Shown here: positions 25,217-34,074 of the stretch, in pieces
How positions within the stretch are numbered: the stretch's first letter is position 1
Layout: each line of letters starts with the position of its first letter
Assembly (NCBI GenBank): GCA_038116745.1
Contig: JAYODW010000025.1
Span: 1-64,000, forward strand
Origin: JAYODW01 sp038116745
GTDB lineage: Bacteria > Pseudomonadota > Gammaproteobacteria > Ga0077536
DNA: 64,000 bases
Direction of reading: 5' to 3'
The notes under the pieces: model-generated
Database searches by the model: none
What the model saw: the letters and a program-made list of their open reading frames with translations, nothing else
Told to the model about the DNA's origin: nothing
Program-made: the position numbers and the translations under genes

Positions 25217-26008
25217 ATGATGAACGACCAGTCGCTGGACGGGATTACCGTCCTTGTCACCCGGCCTGAAGGGCAGATTGAAACCCTTGCCACAGCCATA
25301 GAGGCGCAGGGGGGAACTGCGATCAACGCGCCGATGCTTGTTATTTCCCCGCTGGTCGATCCAACGGCGGCGCAGGCCGCAGCATCGGCGCTGGACCAAA
25401 TCGATATCGCGATCTTCGTGAGCAAAAACGCCGCTGAATTCGGCATGGAATTGCTCAACGCCAAGGGCGCGAGCCTGGATCGCGTCCCGGTGTTTGCCGT
25501 CGGCCTCGGCACCAGAGACACACTCAATCGTCTTGGGCTGGCCGCGGTGCAGGCCCCGGCGACCGAGTTCAGCTCGGAGGGGTTGCTGAAACTGGAGACC
25601 CTGCAGCAGGAAGCGGTCGACGGACGCCGCGTGGTCATCTTCCGCGGTGTCGGCGGGCGCGAAGTGCTGGCTAAAACACTCGAGCGCAGAGGCGCAGAGG
25701 TGCGGTACTGCGAGTGTTATGAACGGCAGAAACCGGACGTGGTTCTGGGCACGGTGCTGAAAGCGCATGACGTTCGGGTACCCGACGTCGGTCTGGCAAC
25801 CAGTCTTGAGAGCCTTACCAATCTGGTTGAGAAAATAGAGGAAGAGGGTATCGATCGGCTGTTCGATATGCAGATGCTCGTAGTGGGGTCGCGCGTTGGA
25901 CAGGAGGTCGAGTCGCTGGGGTTTACGCAACGCCCTCTCGTGGTCGAAAACCCCTCTGACGAGAGCATTCTACGGCGATTGATCCGCTGGGCTGACGAAG
26001 AGTCATGA
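25217..26008 (+). CDS. hemD: Uroporphyrinogen-III synthase
   Basis: Cyclises hydroxymethylbilane with inversion of ring D. HemD sequences are poorly conserved; the call rests on the 263-residue length, on position between hemC and hemX, and on typical segments such as VLVTRPEGQIETLATAIEAQG near the start and IFVSKNAAEFGMELL. The later VVIFRGVGGREVLAKTLERRGAEVRYCECYER fits the family (given in short as GVGGREVL and CECYER). The C-terminus overlaps hemX by four bases (ATGA). Confidence 0.92.
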   Translation: MMNDQSLDGITVLVTRPEGQIETLATAIEAQGGTAINAPMLVISPLVDPTAAQAAASALDQIDIAIFVSKNAAEFGMELLNAKGASLDRVPVFAVGLGTRDTLNRLGLAAVQAPATEFSSEGLLKLETLQQEAVDGRRVVIFRGVGGREVLAKTLERRGAEVRYCECYERQKPDVVLGTVLKAHDVRVPDVGLATSLESLTNLVEKIEEEGIDRLFDMQMLVVGSRVGQEVESLGFTQRPLVVENPSDESILRRLIRWADEES

Positions 26009-27087
26009 GTGAGACGCAGACTGATGTGACTGCAGAACCCGCTGTCGGGCCGGCTCAACCGGACGCGCCGCGGCGGTCTTCTCTATGGCCGTTGCTGATG
26101 GCGTATCTGTGGCTGCTGGCTTTATCTGTTGGCGCTGCGTACTGGCATCACCACATACTCCCTGCTAACGAGAGCGCAACCGAGGAACGTCTCGAGGCGG
26201 CTGAGAGGGCGCCGCGCGATCTCAAAGCCGGCCTGGAGAGCGTGCGCCTGGAGCTTGCCGAAACGGTCCGCGCACAGCAGACGCAACAGCAGGCGCTGGT
26301 CACGGTGCAGCAGGATCAGGATGCAGTTGCAGCACAGCTGGCCGATCTGCGGCCCGAGCACGAGGCCGCGGCGGTGGACTGGATCCTTGCCGAAGTTGAA
26401 TACCTGATACTCGCGGCCACGCAGCGCCTGGCTCTGGAGCAGGACGCAGCAACGGCTGGCGCTGCATTACACGCGGCCGATCTGCGCCTCAGAGGCGGAC
26501 GTGAACCTGCTTTCCTTCCGCTGCGAGAACAGCTCGCCCGTGACATCGCTTCCCTGCAGAGCGTGGACACGGCAGATGTGGAAGGCCTTGCGCTATCACT
26601 CGCGGAGGCCATTGCGCAGGCGGACGCGCTGCCGACGCGTGAAATAGACGGGCTGCACGGTGTTACCGCGGAAAGCACCACGCCAGGGGCGGCTGGCACC
26701 GACTGGCAGGCTCTGCTTCTGACCTTGTGGCAGGACCTTAAAAGCCTGGTCGAGGTGAAAGACGGCGAGCTGTCAGACGGCGCCCTGTTCGATCCAAAGC
26801 TGCGCTCTGTGCTGCAGCAGAATCTGAAGCTTGAGCTGGCCAGTGCCCGGCTTGCCGTGTTGCGCCGCGACAACGCCAATTTTCGCGCTTCGGCCCGGCT
26901 CGTGGGTCAGCTGCTGAACGACTATTACGACACCGGCAGCGCCGCTGTTCGTGCGCTGTCCGCGCAGATGCAGGCCGCTGAGCGGATTGATCTGCGCCCG
27001 GCTCTGCCGGATGTCAGCGCCAGTCTGGATCGCGTTCGCGAACTGCGCGCGCGTCAGCATGGGGATGGCGGCGGAGCTCTGCGCTGA
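26005..27087 (+). CDS. hemX: HemX-like inner-membrane protein
   Basis: Predicted membrane protein of the HemX family, found with hemC/D in many gammaproteobacteria. Despite old naming as a uroporphyrin-III C-methyltransferase, no methyltransferase motif is visible. A single membrane span lies at about residues 28-46, followed by a coiled coil (about 55-120) and an alpha-helical periplasmic domain with WILAEVEYLILAATQRL typical of HemX. The 360-residue length is usual. Its role in haem synthesis remains undefined. Confidence 0.88.
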   Translation: MSETQTDVTAEPAVGPAQPDAPRRSSLWPLLMAYLWLLALSVGAAYWHHHILPANESATEERLEAAERAPRDLKAGLESVRLELAETVRAQQTQQQALVTVQQDQDAVAAQLADLRPEHEAAAVDWILAEVEYLILAATQRLALEQDAATAGAALHAADLRLRGGREPAFLPLREQLARDIASLQSVDTADVEGLALSLAEAIAQADALPTREIDGLHGVTAESTTPGAAGTDWQALLLTLWQDLKSLVEVKDGELSDGALFDPKLRSVLQQNLKLELASARLAVLRRDNANFRASARLVGQLLNDYYDTGSAAVRALSAQMQAAERIDLRPALPDVSASLDRVRELRARQHGDGGGALR

Positions 27088-27089
27088 CG

Positions 27090-28307
27090 ATGAGGCTGTT
27101 GCTGATCATCCTGCTTGCGTTGGTCGCGGCGGTGGTTGCTGGGCACTTTGCTGCCGACGACACCGGCTTCGTCGTGATCGGTTACGGGGGCAAGGTCCTG
27201 CGCACCAGCTTCACCTTCTTTGCACTGGTGTTGCTCACAGCTGCCATCGCGCTGTATGCCGCCCTGCGTCTGGCGAGTCGCCTGCTGTCCGCCCCGCGTC
27301 AATGGCGGGGCTGGTCGCGGGACCGACGTCAGCGACGCGAGATTGACGCGTTGTCCGGTGGCCTGCTGGCGCTGGCCGCGGGAGATGCCGCGCGCGCGGA
27401 ACGCCAGTTTCTCCGAGACCTGCAGGGTGCGCGCCAGCCAGCGGCACATTACTTCGCTGCAGCGATAGCCGCGCAGGCGCAGCGCTCACCTGCGCGCCGC
27501 GACAACTACCTGACGCTGGCGGCGAACATTGAACCCCAGCTGCGTGACGCTTTTATCCAGCGGCGGGCAGACTGGCTGCTGCAGCGAGGTCACGCCGAGG
27601 AGGCGGCGCCAATGGTGAAAGCGCTGTCCGGCCGTTCGGTCCGCAGCCCGCAGCTGCTGCAGCTGCAGTATGAGCTGGCGCGTCAGCAGCAGGACCATCG
27701 CGCGTTATTCGATTTGTTACCTGCGCTTAAACGTGATCGTGTGCTCGCCCCCGGCGATCTGTCTGCGCTCGAGCGAGCAACGGCGATCGCTGTGATGGAA
27801 CAACCCGGCCAGACTGAGGCCGGCCTCACCGAGCACTGGCAGGCCCTGCCGCGCGCCCTGCGTGCTGAGCCGCGGACGCTCGCTGCCTATGCTCGCGCGC
27901 TGATCGGCTGCCAGGCTCACGCCAGGGCCGAGGCTTGTTTACGCAAACACCTCGATCGTCACTGGGACAGTGCGCTGGTGGCTCTCTACGGAGAGCTCAT
28001 GGGCGAGCCACGCGGAAGGCAGCTGCGCAAGATTGAAGCCTGGGCGCACAATCACGGCGACGACCCCGGACTGCGTCTGGCGTGGGCGCGCCAGGCGATC
28101 CGCAACGAGCTCTGGGGACAGGCCCAGGAACAGCTCGCAGCCCTGCTTGAGACATCGCCCAGCGCTTTGGTGCACAGCCTCATGGCCAAGATAGCGGACG
28201 GCCTGGGTGATACTGAAACCGCTGCGGCGCACCGCGCCGCCGGCCTGGCGCTGGTGACGGAATCCGGAGCAACGAGAAATGCCCTGCTGCCGCCGGGAGC
28301 CGCCTGA
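27090..28307 (+). CDS. hemY: HemY-like TPR inner-membrane protein
   Basis: The 405-residue protein has two hydrophobic N-terminal segments (about 1-20 and 40-62), then a long helical region with TPR-like repeats rich in Ala, Leu and Arg. This matches proteobacterial HemY, encoded after hemX in the same operon; it is unrelated to the Bacillus protoporphyrinogen oxidase of the same name. It begins two bases after hemX. A scaffolding role in haem synthesis has been proposed for the family, but no enzymatic motif is visible. Confidence 0.88.
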   Translation: MRLLLIILLALVAAVVAGHFAADDTGFVVIGYGGKVLRTSFTFFALVLLTAAIALYAALRLASRLLSAPRQWRGWSRDRRQRREIDALSGGLLALAAGDAARAERQFLRDLQGARQPAAHYFAAAIAAQAQRSPARRDNYLTLAANIEPQLRDAFIQRRADWLLQRGHAEEAAPMVKALSGRSVRSPQLLQLQYELARQQQDHRALFDLLPALKRDRVLAPGDLSALERATAIAVMEQPGQTEAGLTEHWQALPRALRAEPRTLAAYARALIGCQAHARAEACLRKHLDRHWDSALVALYGELMGEPRGRQLRKIEAWAHNHGDDPGLRLAWARQAIRNELWGQAQEQLAALLETSPSALVHSLMAKIADGLGDTETAAAHRAAGLALVTESGATRNALLPPGAA

Positions 28308-28370
28308 CCTGCAGCGAATCTCAAGGCTACGGTTCTTCGCCGTGAGCGCCATGCGCGTGGCACTGTCCTG

Positions 28371-30119
28371 ATGCGTCGCTTCTCGGCTCTGCGCTCAGGC
28401 ATGTATGCGCGGTTGCTGCGCTACGTCAAACCTTACTGGCGTACTTTCATGCTTTCGGTCGGCGCCATGGTGCTGCTGGCAGGCACGGAATGGATGTTGC
28501 CCGCCCTGCTCAAGCCACTGATCGATGAGCACTTTGATCTCGCTGCCACAACGCGGGTCTACACCACTCCGGTACTTCTCGTGCTTCTGTTCCTGTGTCG
28601 CGGTGCGCTGAGCTATGTCGGCACGGTCGCGCTGGCCTGGGTGTCGCAGCGGACGATGGCTGACCTGCGCCTGCTGATGTGCCGGACTCTGCTGCATCTG
28701 CCGGTGAACTTTTTCGACCATCAGGCCGCCGGCAGGGTGATTTCCAGGTTTACGTTCGATGTGACGCAGGTGTCGCAGGCGACCACCCGGGTCATCTCAG
28801 TGCTGGTGAAGGACAGCGCCGTTGTCATAGTCCTGCTCTGCTATCTGCTTTATCTGAACTGGTCGCTGGCGCTGGTATTCGTGCTCCTCGCGCCGATCCT
28901 CGGCATGGTGGTGCGCCGGGTTTCGGCGCGTATGCGCCTGATGAGCCAGCGGTTGCAGTCGTCGGTCGGCAGCCTGAATGCCGTCGTGCAGGAAATCATC
29001 CGCGGCCAGCGCGAAATCAAGGTATACGGCGGTTATGACTGGGAGGCCGCGCGGTTCGAACGCACCGTCAATGATGCGCGTAAGTTTCATATGAAGGTCG
29101 TGCGCACCAGTGCATTGCTGGTGCCGGTCATACAGCTCATCGTGGCTTCCGGCATAGCGGTGATGATCGTTTTTTCTCTGCAGCAGGCAGGCAACGGTTC
29201 GATGACCCGGGGCGATTTCATCGCGTTCGTTACGGCGACGGCGTTGCTGATGCCGCCAATAAAGCGCCTGGCCGGGGCGAATGAATTTCTTCAGCGCGGA
29301 CTGGCCGCGGCGGAGTCGGTTTTCGAGCTGATAGATACGGCCACCGAAGACGATCAAGGGACGCTTGAAAACGTGCCTCGAGGGCGGGTGCGGCTGGCCG
29401 GCGTCAGCGTGTCTTACGGCGCCAACCTGGCGCTCGACAATGTCTCCCTTGAGGTGCCGGCCGGCCAGACGCTCGCGCTCGTGGGGCGGTCGGGCGGTGG
29501 CAAAACGACGCTGGTCAGCCTGCTGCCGCGCTTTTATGCGCCGGATGCCGGCAAGGTGTTTCTCGATGAGCACGAAGTGAGTGAATATTCCCTGTCTGCG
29601 CTGCGCGCCGGCATCGCCTTTGTTGGCCAGAGCGTGGTGCTGTTCGATGACACGATCTACAACAACATAGCCTATGGCGCGTCCGGCGATGTGACTCGAG
29701 AGCAGGTCGAGCGTGCCGCCGAGCAGGCTCAGGTCCAGGCGTTTGCGCGCGGATTTCCCGACGGGCTCGATACACAGGTCGGAGAGAACGGGCAGCGTCT
29801 GTCAGGCGGCCAGCGACAGCGCATCGCGATCGCGCGCGCCCTGCTGAAAGACGCTCCGGTGCTGATCCTCGACGAAGCGACGGCGGCGCTGGATAACGAA
29901 TCCGAGCGCTACGTGCAGCAAGCGATTGCCGCTCTGCGCGTGGGTCGCACCTGTCTGGTTGTGGCTCACCGGCTGTCGACCATCGAGCAGGCCGACTGTA
30001 TTGCCGTGCTGGACCAGGGGCGCGTCGTAGAGACGGGGAATCACACCGAGCTGTTGGCCGCTGGCGGTGCGTACGCTGCGCTGTACGCGCATGGGTTTGA
30101 GGGCGCGGGAGCCGCCTGA
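28371..30119 (+). CDS. msbA: Lipid A flippase/exporter ATPase MsbA
   Basis: ABC half-transporter that moves core lipid A across the inner membrane. The 582-residue length equals E. coli MsbA. Six hydrophobic segments occupy about residues 20-320. The ATPase has Walker A GRSGGGKTT near residue 373, Q-loop region FVGQSVVLFDDTIYNNIAYG, signature LSGGQRQR, Walker B VLILDEATAALD and the switch VAHRLSTIEQ. It follows hemY by 63 bases on the same strand; its 3' end is 15 bases from the convergent tgpA-like gene. Confidence 0.93.
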   Translation: MRRFSALRSGMYARLLRYVKPYWRTFMLSVGAMVLLAGTEWMLPALLKPLIDEHFDLAATTRVYTTPVLLVLLFLCRGALSYVGTVALAWVSQRTMADLRLLMCRTLLHLPVNFFDHQAAGRVISRFTFDVTQVSQATTRVISVLVKDSAVVIVLLCYLLYLNWSLALVFVLLAPILGMVVRRVSARMRLMSQRLQSSVGSLNAVVQEIIRGQREIKVYGGYDWEAARFERTVNDARKFHMKVVRTSALLVPVIQLIVASGIAVMIVFSLQQAGNGSMTRGDFIAFVTATALLMPPIKRLAGANEFLQRGLAAAESVFELIDTATEDDQGTLENVPRGRVRLAGVSVSYGANLALDNVSLEVPAGQTLALVGRSGGGKTTLVSLLPRFYAPDAGKVFLDEHEVSEYSLSALRAGIAFVGQSVVLFDDTIYNNIAYGASGDVTREQVERAAEQAQVQAFARGFPDGLDTQVGENGQRLSGGQRQRIAIARALLKDAPVLILDEATAALDNESERYVQQAIAALRVGRTCLVVAHRLSTIEQADCIAVLDQGRVVETGNHTELLAAGGAYAALYAHGFEGAGAA

Positions 30120-30134
30120 AGCGCGTTCAGCACA

Positions 30135-32117
30135 TCACGTCGGGTGACGCACCCTGAGCGCGCGGGCGCGCCGGATGAAGGGGCGCGGATCAAGTTTGGC
30201 CGGGCCGTAGCGCGCTTGCGTGTAAGCCTCTGCGAGCGCGTGGAATTCCCCGGCGATCTCCCTGCGTTCGGCCGCCACCCGCGCGGCGAAAGCGAGCGCC
30301 GGTTCATGCGCTGCGCGGGTCAGGCCGGTACGGGCGAGGCGTGCACAGAGCTGCAGCCAGGCTGCCTGAACGGGGTCCTCAACCTTTTTACGTTCGAAGC
30401 GCAGCACGAAAAACGCGAGTATCGCGGTCATCGCGATCAGGCTCACGCCCAGAATCAGGATCAGACTGCGGCGGTTAACGGACACCATGCCAAGCTGCTG
30501 CAGCAGCAGCGACTGCTGTTCACTGGAGTAGCCGATCACCCACTGATTCCACTGATGAGTCAGAACGTCGAATGCGCGTCCGAGACCGCGCAGCGCGGCA
30601 GGCGTCGCGTCGGCTCGTGCCAGCTGGCGGCCCTCTGAGCGCAGCTCGCGGGCGTCAACGAGGTCCATGGCGATCCGTCCAGGAACAACGCTGCCGGTGG
30701 GGTCGACACGGACCCAGCCCTGTTGTTCGTCATAGATCTCAGCCCATGCGTGGGCGTCGTACTGCCGCACTTCGAAGAAACTGCCCAGACCGTTGTATTC
30801 GCCGCCCTGATAGCCGGTAACAATTCGCGCTGGAACACCAGCAGCGCGCATCAGCACAACGAACGACGCCGCGAAGTGCTCACAGAACCCTTCGCGAGTC
30901 TCGAACAGAAACGCATCCACAGCATCGCCGGCGACAGCTGCCGGGGTCAGGGTGTAGGAAAAGTTGTTCGCGCGGTAATAGGCCAGCGCTTTTGCCGCAA
31001 CATCCAGCGGCCCGGAGGCATCCCGCGCCAGCTCGGCGGCAAGCGAGCGCGTGCGCGGATGCCACCTCGGCCCCGGTAGCTGCAGCGCGGCGGCGCGCTC
31101 CGCCGGCGGCAGGCCGAGCGCGCGGTAGTTGACTGCCGAGGTGGCCAGGTAGCGCCTGCGTTGCTCCACCGGGGATCTCGACCACAGTCGTCCATCCTCG
31201 GTCCGGCGGATGTCGCGCTCTGTACTGGTGACTCGATCGAGTCCGAACAGCCAGCGTTTGTTATGCGGTTCGAGTGTCACGTGATAGGCATAAATCTGGC
31301 CCTGCTGCTCGAGACGTGTCGCACCGGATGAGCGCAGCTCTTCGCTGCGCCACGTTCTGCCATCGGTGCGCCACAGCACGGGGCCCCGCCAGTAGAGGTC
31401 TTTAGCTCGAGGGATAGGCCCGACAAATTCCGCTCGGAACACAAGTTCGTCGACGGCCCCCAGATGCGTAATCTGTCCGAGCGTCAGCTCACCGCTCAGA
31501 CCCGTCACCCCATTGCGCGCGTCGTGCGGCAGACCCCACAGCGGTCCGGGTAGCCGGGGGAAAAGGATGAACGCAAGCACCATCAGAGGCAGGGACTGCG
31601 CCGTGAGGCGCGCGCCGAGCGCCAGCATCTGGCGTGCGTTCCTGCTGGCGACCGGTGTGTTGAATTGGATCAAGACCGTGACGATCAGGACAACCAGCAA
31701 CAGCGCAAATCCTGCGGTCACCGGCGTCTGAGATAGGAAGAAGCGAGTGGCGACAAGGAAAAAGCACAGGAGAATAACGAGGTAATAATCCCGCCGGGTG
31801 TGCATTTCCAGGAGCTTGAGACCGAGGAGTGCGGCCAGAAGCTCGAGCCCGGCTTCCCGACCAATCTGTCCGCGGTGCGCGATATAGACGGCCAGAAAAG
31901 CACAGATTGCGAGGAACTGGACGGTCAGCCAGAGCACCAGGCGCCGCCGTTCGGGCAGCGGGAGGATGCCGCCGGCGCCGAGCAGGCGCCACACAGCGGC
32001 ACCGCCGAAAGCGACGGCGAGATAGCCCGGGATCTGGCCAAGGTGGGGAACCAGGCAGAGCAGAACGGTGGTCCCGAGCCAGCAGACTTCCCGAGTCGAC
32101 AGGTCCTGACGCGTCAT
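30135..32117 (-). CDS. tgpA: TgpA-type membrane transglutaminase-like protein
   Basis: The 660-residue protein has an N-terminal block of about six membrane spans (about 13-185), then a periplasmic transglutaminase-like domain and another span near residue 555. The Cys-His-Asp triad is visible as Cys in REGFCEHFAASF, His in DAHAWAEIY and Asp in VRVDPTGSV. This matches Pseudomonas TgpA, a membrane protein important for viability with a periplasmic transglutaminase domain. Its substrate is not known. It ends the moxR-DUF58-tgpA operon, sharing four bases with the DUF58 gene. Confidence 0.88.
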   Translation of the reverse strand: MTRQDLSTREVCWLGTTVLLCLVPHLGQIPGYLAVAFGGAAVWRLLGAGGILPLPERRRLVLWLTVQFLAICAFLAVYIAHRGQIGREAGLELLAALLGLKLLEMHTRRDYYLVILLCFFLVATRFFLSQTPVTAGFALLLVVLIVTVLIQFNTPVASRNARQMLALGARLTAQSLPLMVLAFILFPRLPGPLWGLPHDARNGVTGLSGELTLGQITHLGAVDELVFRAEFVGPIPRAKDLYWRGPVLWRTDGRTWRSEELRSSGATRLEQQGQIYAYHVTLEPHNKRWLFGLDRVTSTERDIRRTEDGRLWSRSPVEQRRRYLATSAVNYRALGLPPAERAAALQLPGPRWHPRTRSLAAELARDASGPLDVAAKALAYYRANNFSYTLTPAAVAGDAVDAFLFETREGFCEHFAASFVVLMRAAGVPARIVTGYQGGEYNGLGSFFEVRQYDAHAWAEIYDEQQGWVRVDPTGSVVPGRIAMDLVDARELRSEGRQLARADATPAALRGLGRAFDVLTHQWNQWVIGYSSEQQSLLLQQLGMVSVNRRSLILILGVSLIAMTAILAFFVLRFERKKVEDPVQAAWLQLCARLARTGLTRAAHEPALAFAARVAAERREIAGEFHALAEAYTQARYGPAKLDPRPFIRRARALRVRHPT

Positions 32118-33070
32118 GGCTCAGCTTCGAACAGGGCCAGTGCGCGCAGGCAGCTGTCCCGGTGGGTTGATCCGTGCCCTGCGGGCAGCTCGAGTTCCGG
32201 CAGTTCCAGCGCGTAGCGCAGGCCTGCGCGCTCGGCCATCAGCACCCAGCGACACAGTTGCGAGAGCCGGCGCTCCTTGTGGGCATGTGCGGATGTCGCA
32301 GCCCAGCTCAGCCGTATTTCTTCTGATCGCTGGCCGTGAAACTGCTTCACGGAGAGTTCCTGCTCTCGCGCGAGCGAGCGCCAGGCGACGGCGCGCAAAG
32401 GGTCCCCTGCGCGATAGGGGCGTAGCCCCATGAATTCGTCAACTCCGCTGGCGGCCTGCGCCCGCACACCGACTCGGTCGCTTGCGCCGCGCGGCAGCGG
32501 CAGATCCCCGCGAGGTTCGGGATACACCAGTGCGCTCGCTGCGCAGTCAAAGTACGCCCAGGCGTGCAGCAGGCCGAGCGGGTACTCCGTATGGATGACC
32601 AGCCGGTCGAGCTTCAGCCATCCACGCCGATGAGCTTCCGCGCGGATCGGAATGCCGTCCGCGGCCTCCGGGCTGAGATCAAACCGGGTTTCGAACTGAC
32701 GCCAGTATCGACGTTCCTGACGCGACAGGCCGCGCGGCCAGCAGCTCAGGCTGAGCGCTATCCGCCTGCGCTGTGTCGGGTTGTGCACGAAGCAGTGAAA
32801 CACAGCTTCCCGACCGGCGAAGGTCGCCTGCCCCTGGGCGCGGAGAAAACTGAGTCCGGCGAGGTTGCGGTAGGTATGCAGCATCGCGACCACGAGCAGG
32901 CCACTCAGGAGGAAAGCCAGCTGATAGCCGAGCGCATTGTCGTAATTCATTGCGCCCAGCAGGATGAGAAAAATCATCAGGCCGAAGGCGAGGCCGGCGC
33001 GAGTGGGAAAAATATAAACCCGCCGGCGGTCGAGTAGCGTCGGTGCCGCGACGGTCGCGGCGTCGTTCAC
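32114..33070 (-). CDS. DUF58-domain protein
   Basis: The 318-residue protein has two close membrane spans near the N-terminus (about 22-66) and the DUF58 signature GVDEFMGLRPYRAGDPLRAVAWRSLAR near residue 215 (core DEFMGLRPYRAGD). These proteins are commonly encoded between a MoxR ATPase and a transglutaminase-like membrane protein, as here, and have a von Willebrand-like fold in some members. A role as adaptor between MoxR and membrane partners is inferred. It overlaps both neighbours by four bases. Confidence 0.88.
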   Translation of the reverse strand: MNDAATVAAPTLLDRRRVYIFPTRAGLAFGLMIFLILLGAMNYDNALGYQLAFLLSGLLVVAMLHTYRNLAGLSFLRAQGQATFAGREAVFHCFVHNPTQRRRIALSLSCWPRGLSRQERRYWRQFETRFDLSPEAADGIPIRAEAHRRGWLKLDRLVIHTEYPLGLLHAWAYFDCAASALVYPEPRGDLPLPRGASDRVGVRAQAASGVDEFMGLRPYRAGDPLRAVAWRSLAREQELSVKQFHGQRSEEIRLSWAATSAHAHKERRLSQLCRWVLMAERAGLRYALELPELELPAGHGSTHRDSCLRALALFEAEP

Positions 33071-34005
33071 GGGATTGCAACGGCGCCGAGCAGATGGCGG
33101 CGCACGAAGTCCACACCGCCGCGCTCACCGTCAGCCGCGGGCTGCAGGCGGTGGGCCGCGACCGCCGGCAGGATTTCCTGAACGTCCTCCGGCGTCACGT
33201 GCTGACGTCCATCGGTCAGCGCCCAGGCCTGGGCAGCGCGTACCGCAGCGATCCCCGCGCGGGGTGACAGTCCGGTGACGAAGGCGGGAGAGCTGCGGCT
33301 ATATGCGACCAGGTCCTGAACATAGTCGAGCAGCGGCTCACTCACGTGCACCTGCTGTGTCGCCCCCTGCAGGCTGAGCACCGATGCGGCGTCCAGCAGA
33401 GCCCCGACCGTTTTGAGCTGCTGACGCCGGTCGATCCCGTTGAGCAGCTGTCGTTCGGCGTGGCGGTCGGGATAGCCCAGCGAGATGCACATCATGAAGC
33501 GATCGAGCTGAGATTCCGGTAGCGGGAAGGTCCCGACCTGTTCCAGCGGGTTCTGCGTGGCTATGACGAAAAAAGGCGCCGCCAACGGATGGGTCTCGTT
33601 TTCGATAGTGACTTGGCCTTCTTCCATGGCTTCCAGCAGCGCGCTTTGCGCGCGTGGCGTGGCGCGATTGATTTCGTCGGCCAGCACGACGTGGGCGAAG
33701 ATCGGCCCGGGGTGAAAACGGAACTCCGCACGTTCCCGCTCGTAGACATAGGAACCTGTAACGTCGGCGGGCAGCATGTCGCTGGTGAACTGTACACGCC
33801 GGTACTCCAGGCCGAGCAGACGGGCGAGCAGCTGGGCCAGCGTGGTTTTCCCCACGCCGGGCACATCCTCGATCAGCAGATGTCCCCCGGCGATGAGGCA
33901 ACTGACGGCCAGTCGCAATTCGGGTTTCTTGCCCACAACGACGCGCGCTGCGTGGGCGATGAGTTCCTGCGCCTGCTCAGACGCACTCATGCTGCTGACG
34001 GTCAC
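33067..34005 (-). CDS. MoxR-family AAA+ ATPase
   Basis: A 312-residue AAA+ ATPase of the MoxR type, thought to act as a chaperone for assembly of specific protein complexes. Walker A is EDVPGVGKTTLA (about 46-57), Walker B VLADEINRATPRAQ, sensor 1 FFVIATQNPLEQ and the Arg region SQLDRFMM. The C-terminal lid has TGLSPRAGIA. GTG 34005 is used, but ATG 33990 is equally possible and neither has a strong ribosome binding site. It is the first gene of the three-gene operon. Confidence 0.9.
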   Translation of the reverse strand: MTVSSMSASEQAQELIAHAARVVVGKKPELRLAVSCLIAGGHLLIEDVPGVGKTTLAQLLARLLGLEYRRVQFTSDMLPADVTGSYVYERERAEFRFHPGPIFAHVVLADEINRATPRAQSALLEAMEEGQVTIENETHPLAAPFFVIATQNPLEQVGTFPLPESQLDRFMMCISLGYPDRHAERQLLNGIDRRQQLKTVGALLDAASVLSLQGATQQVHVSEPLLDYVQDLVAYSRSSPAFVTGLSPRAGIAAVRAAQAWALTDGRQHVTPEDVQEILPAVAAHRLQPAADGERGGVDFVRRHLLGAVAIP

Positions 34006-34074
34006 GGGCGACAGTTGCTGTGTAGCGCAGGTCGGCGCCAGGCGTATGTAGAAAGATCCACTCCCGCCATGAGA

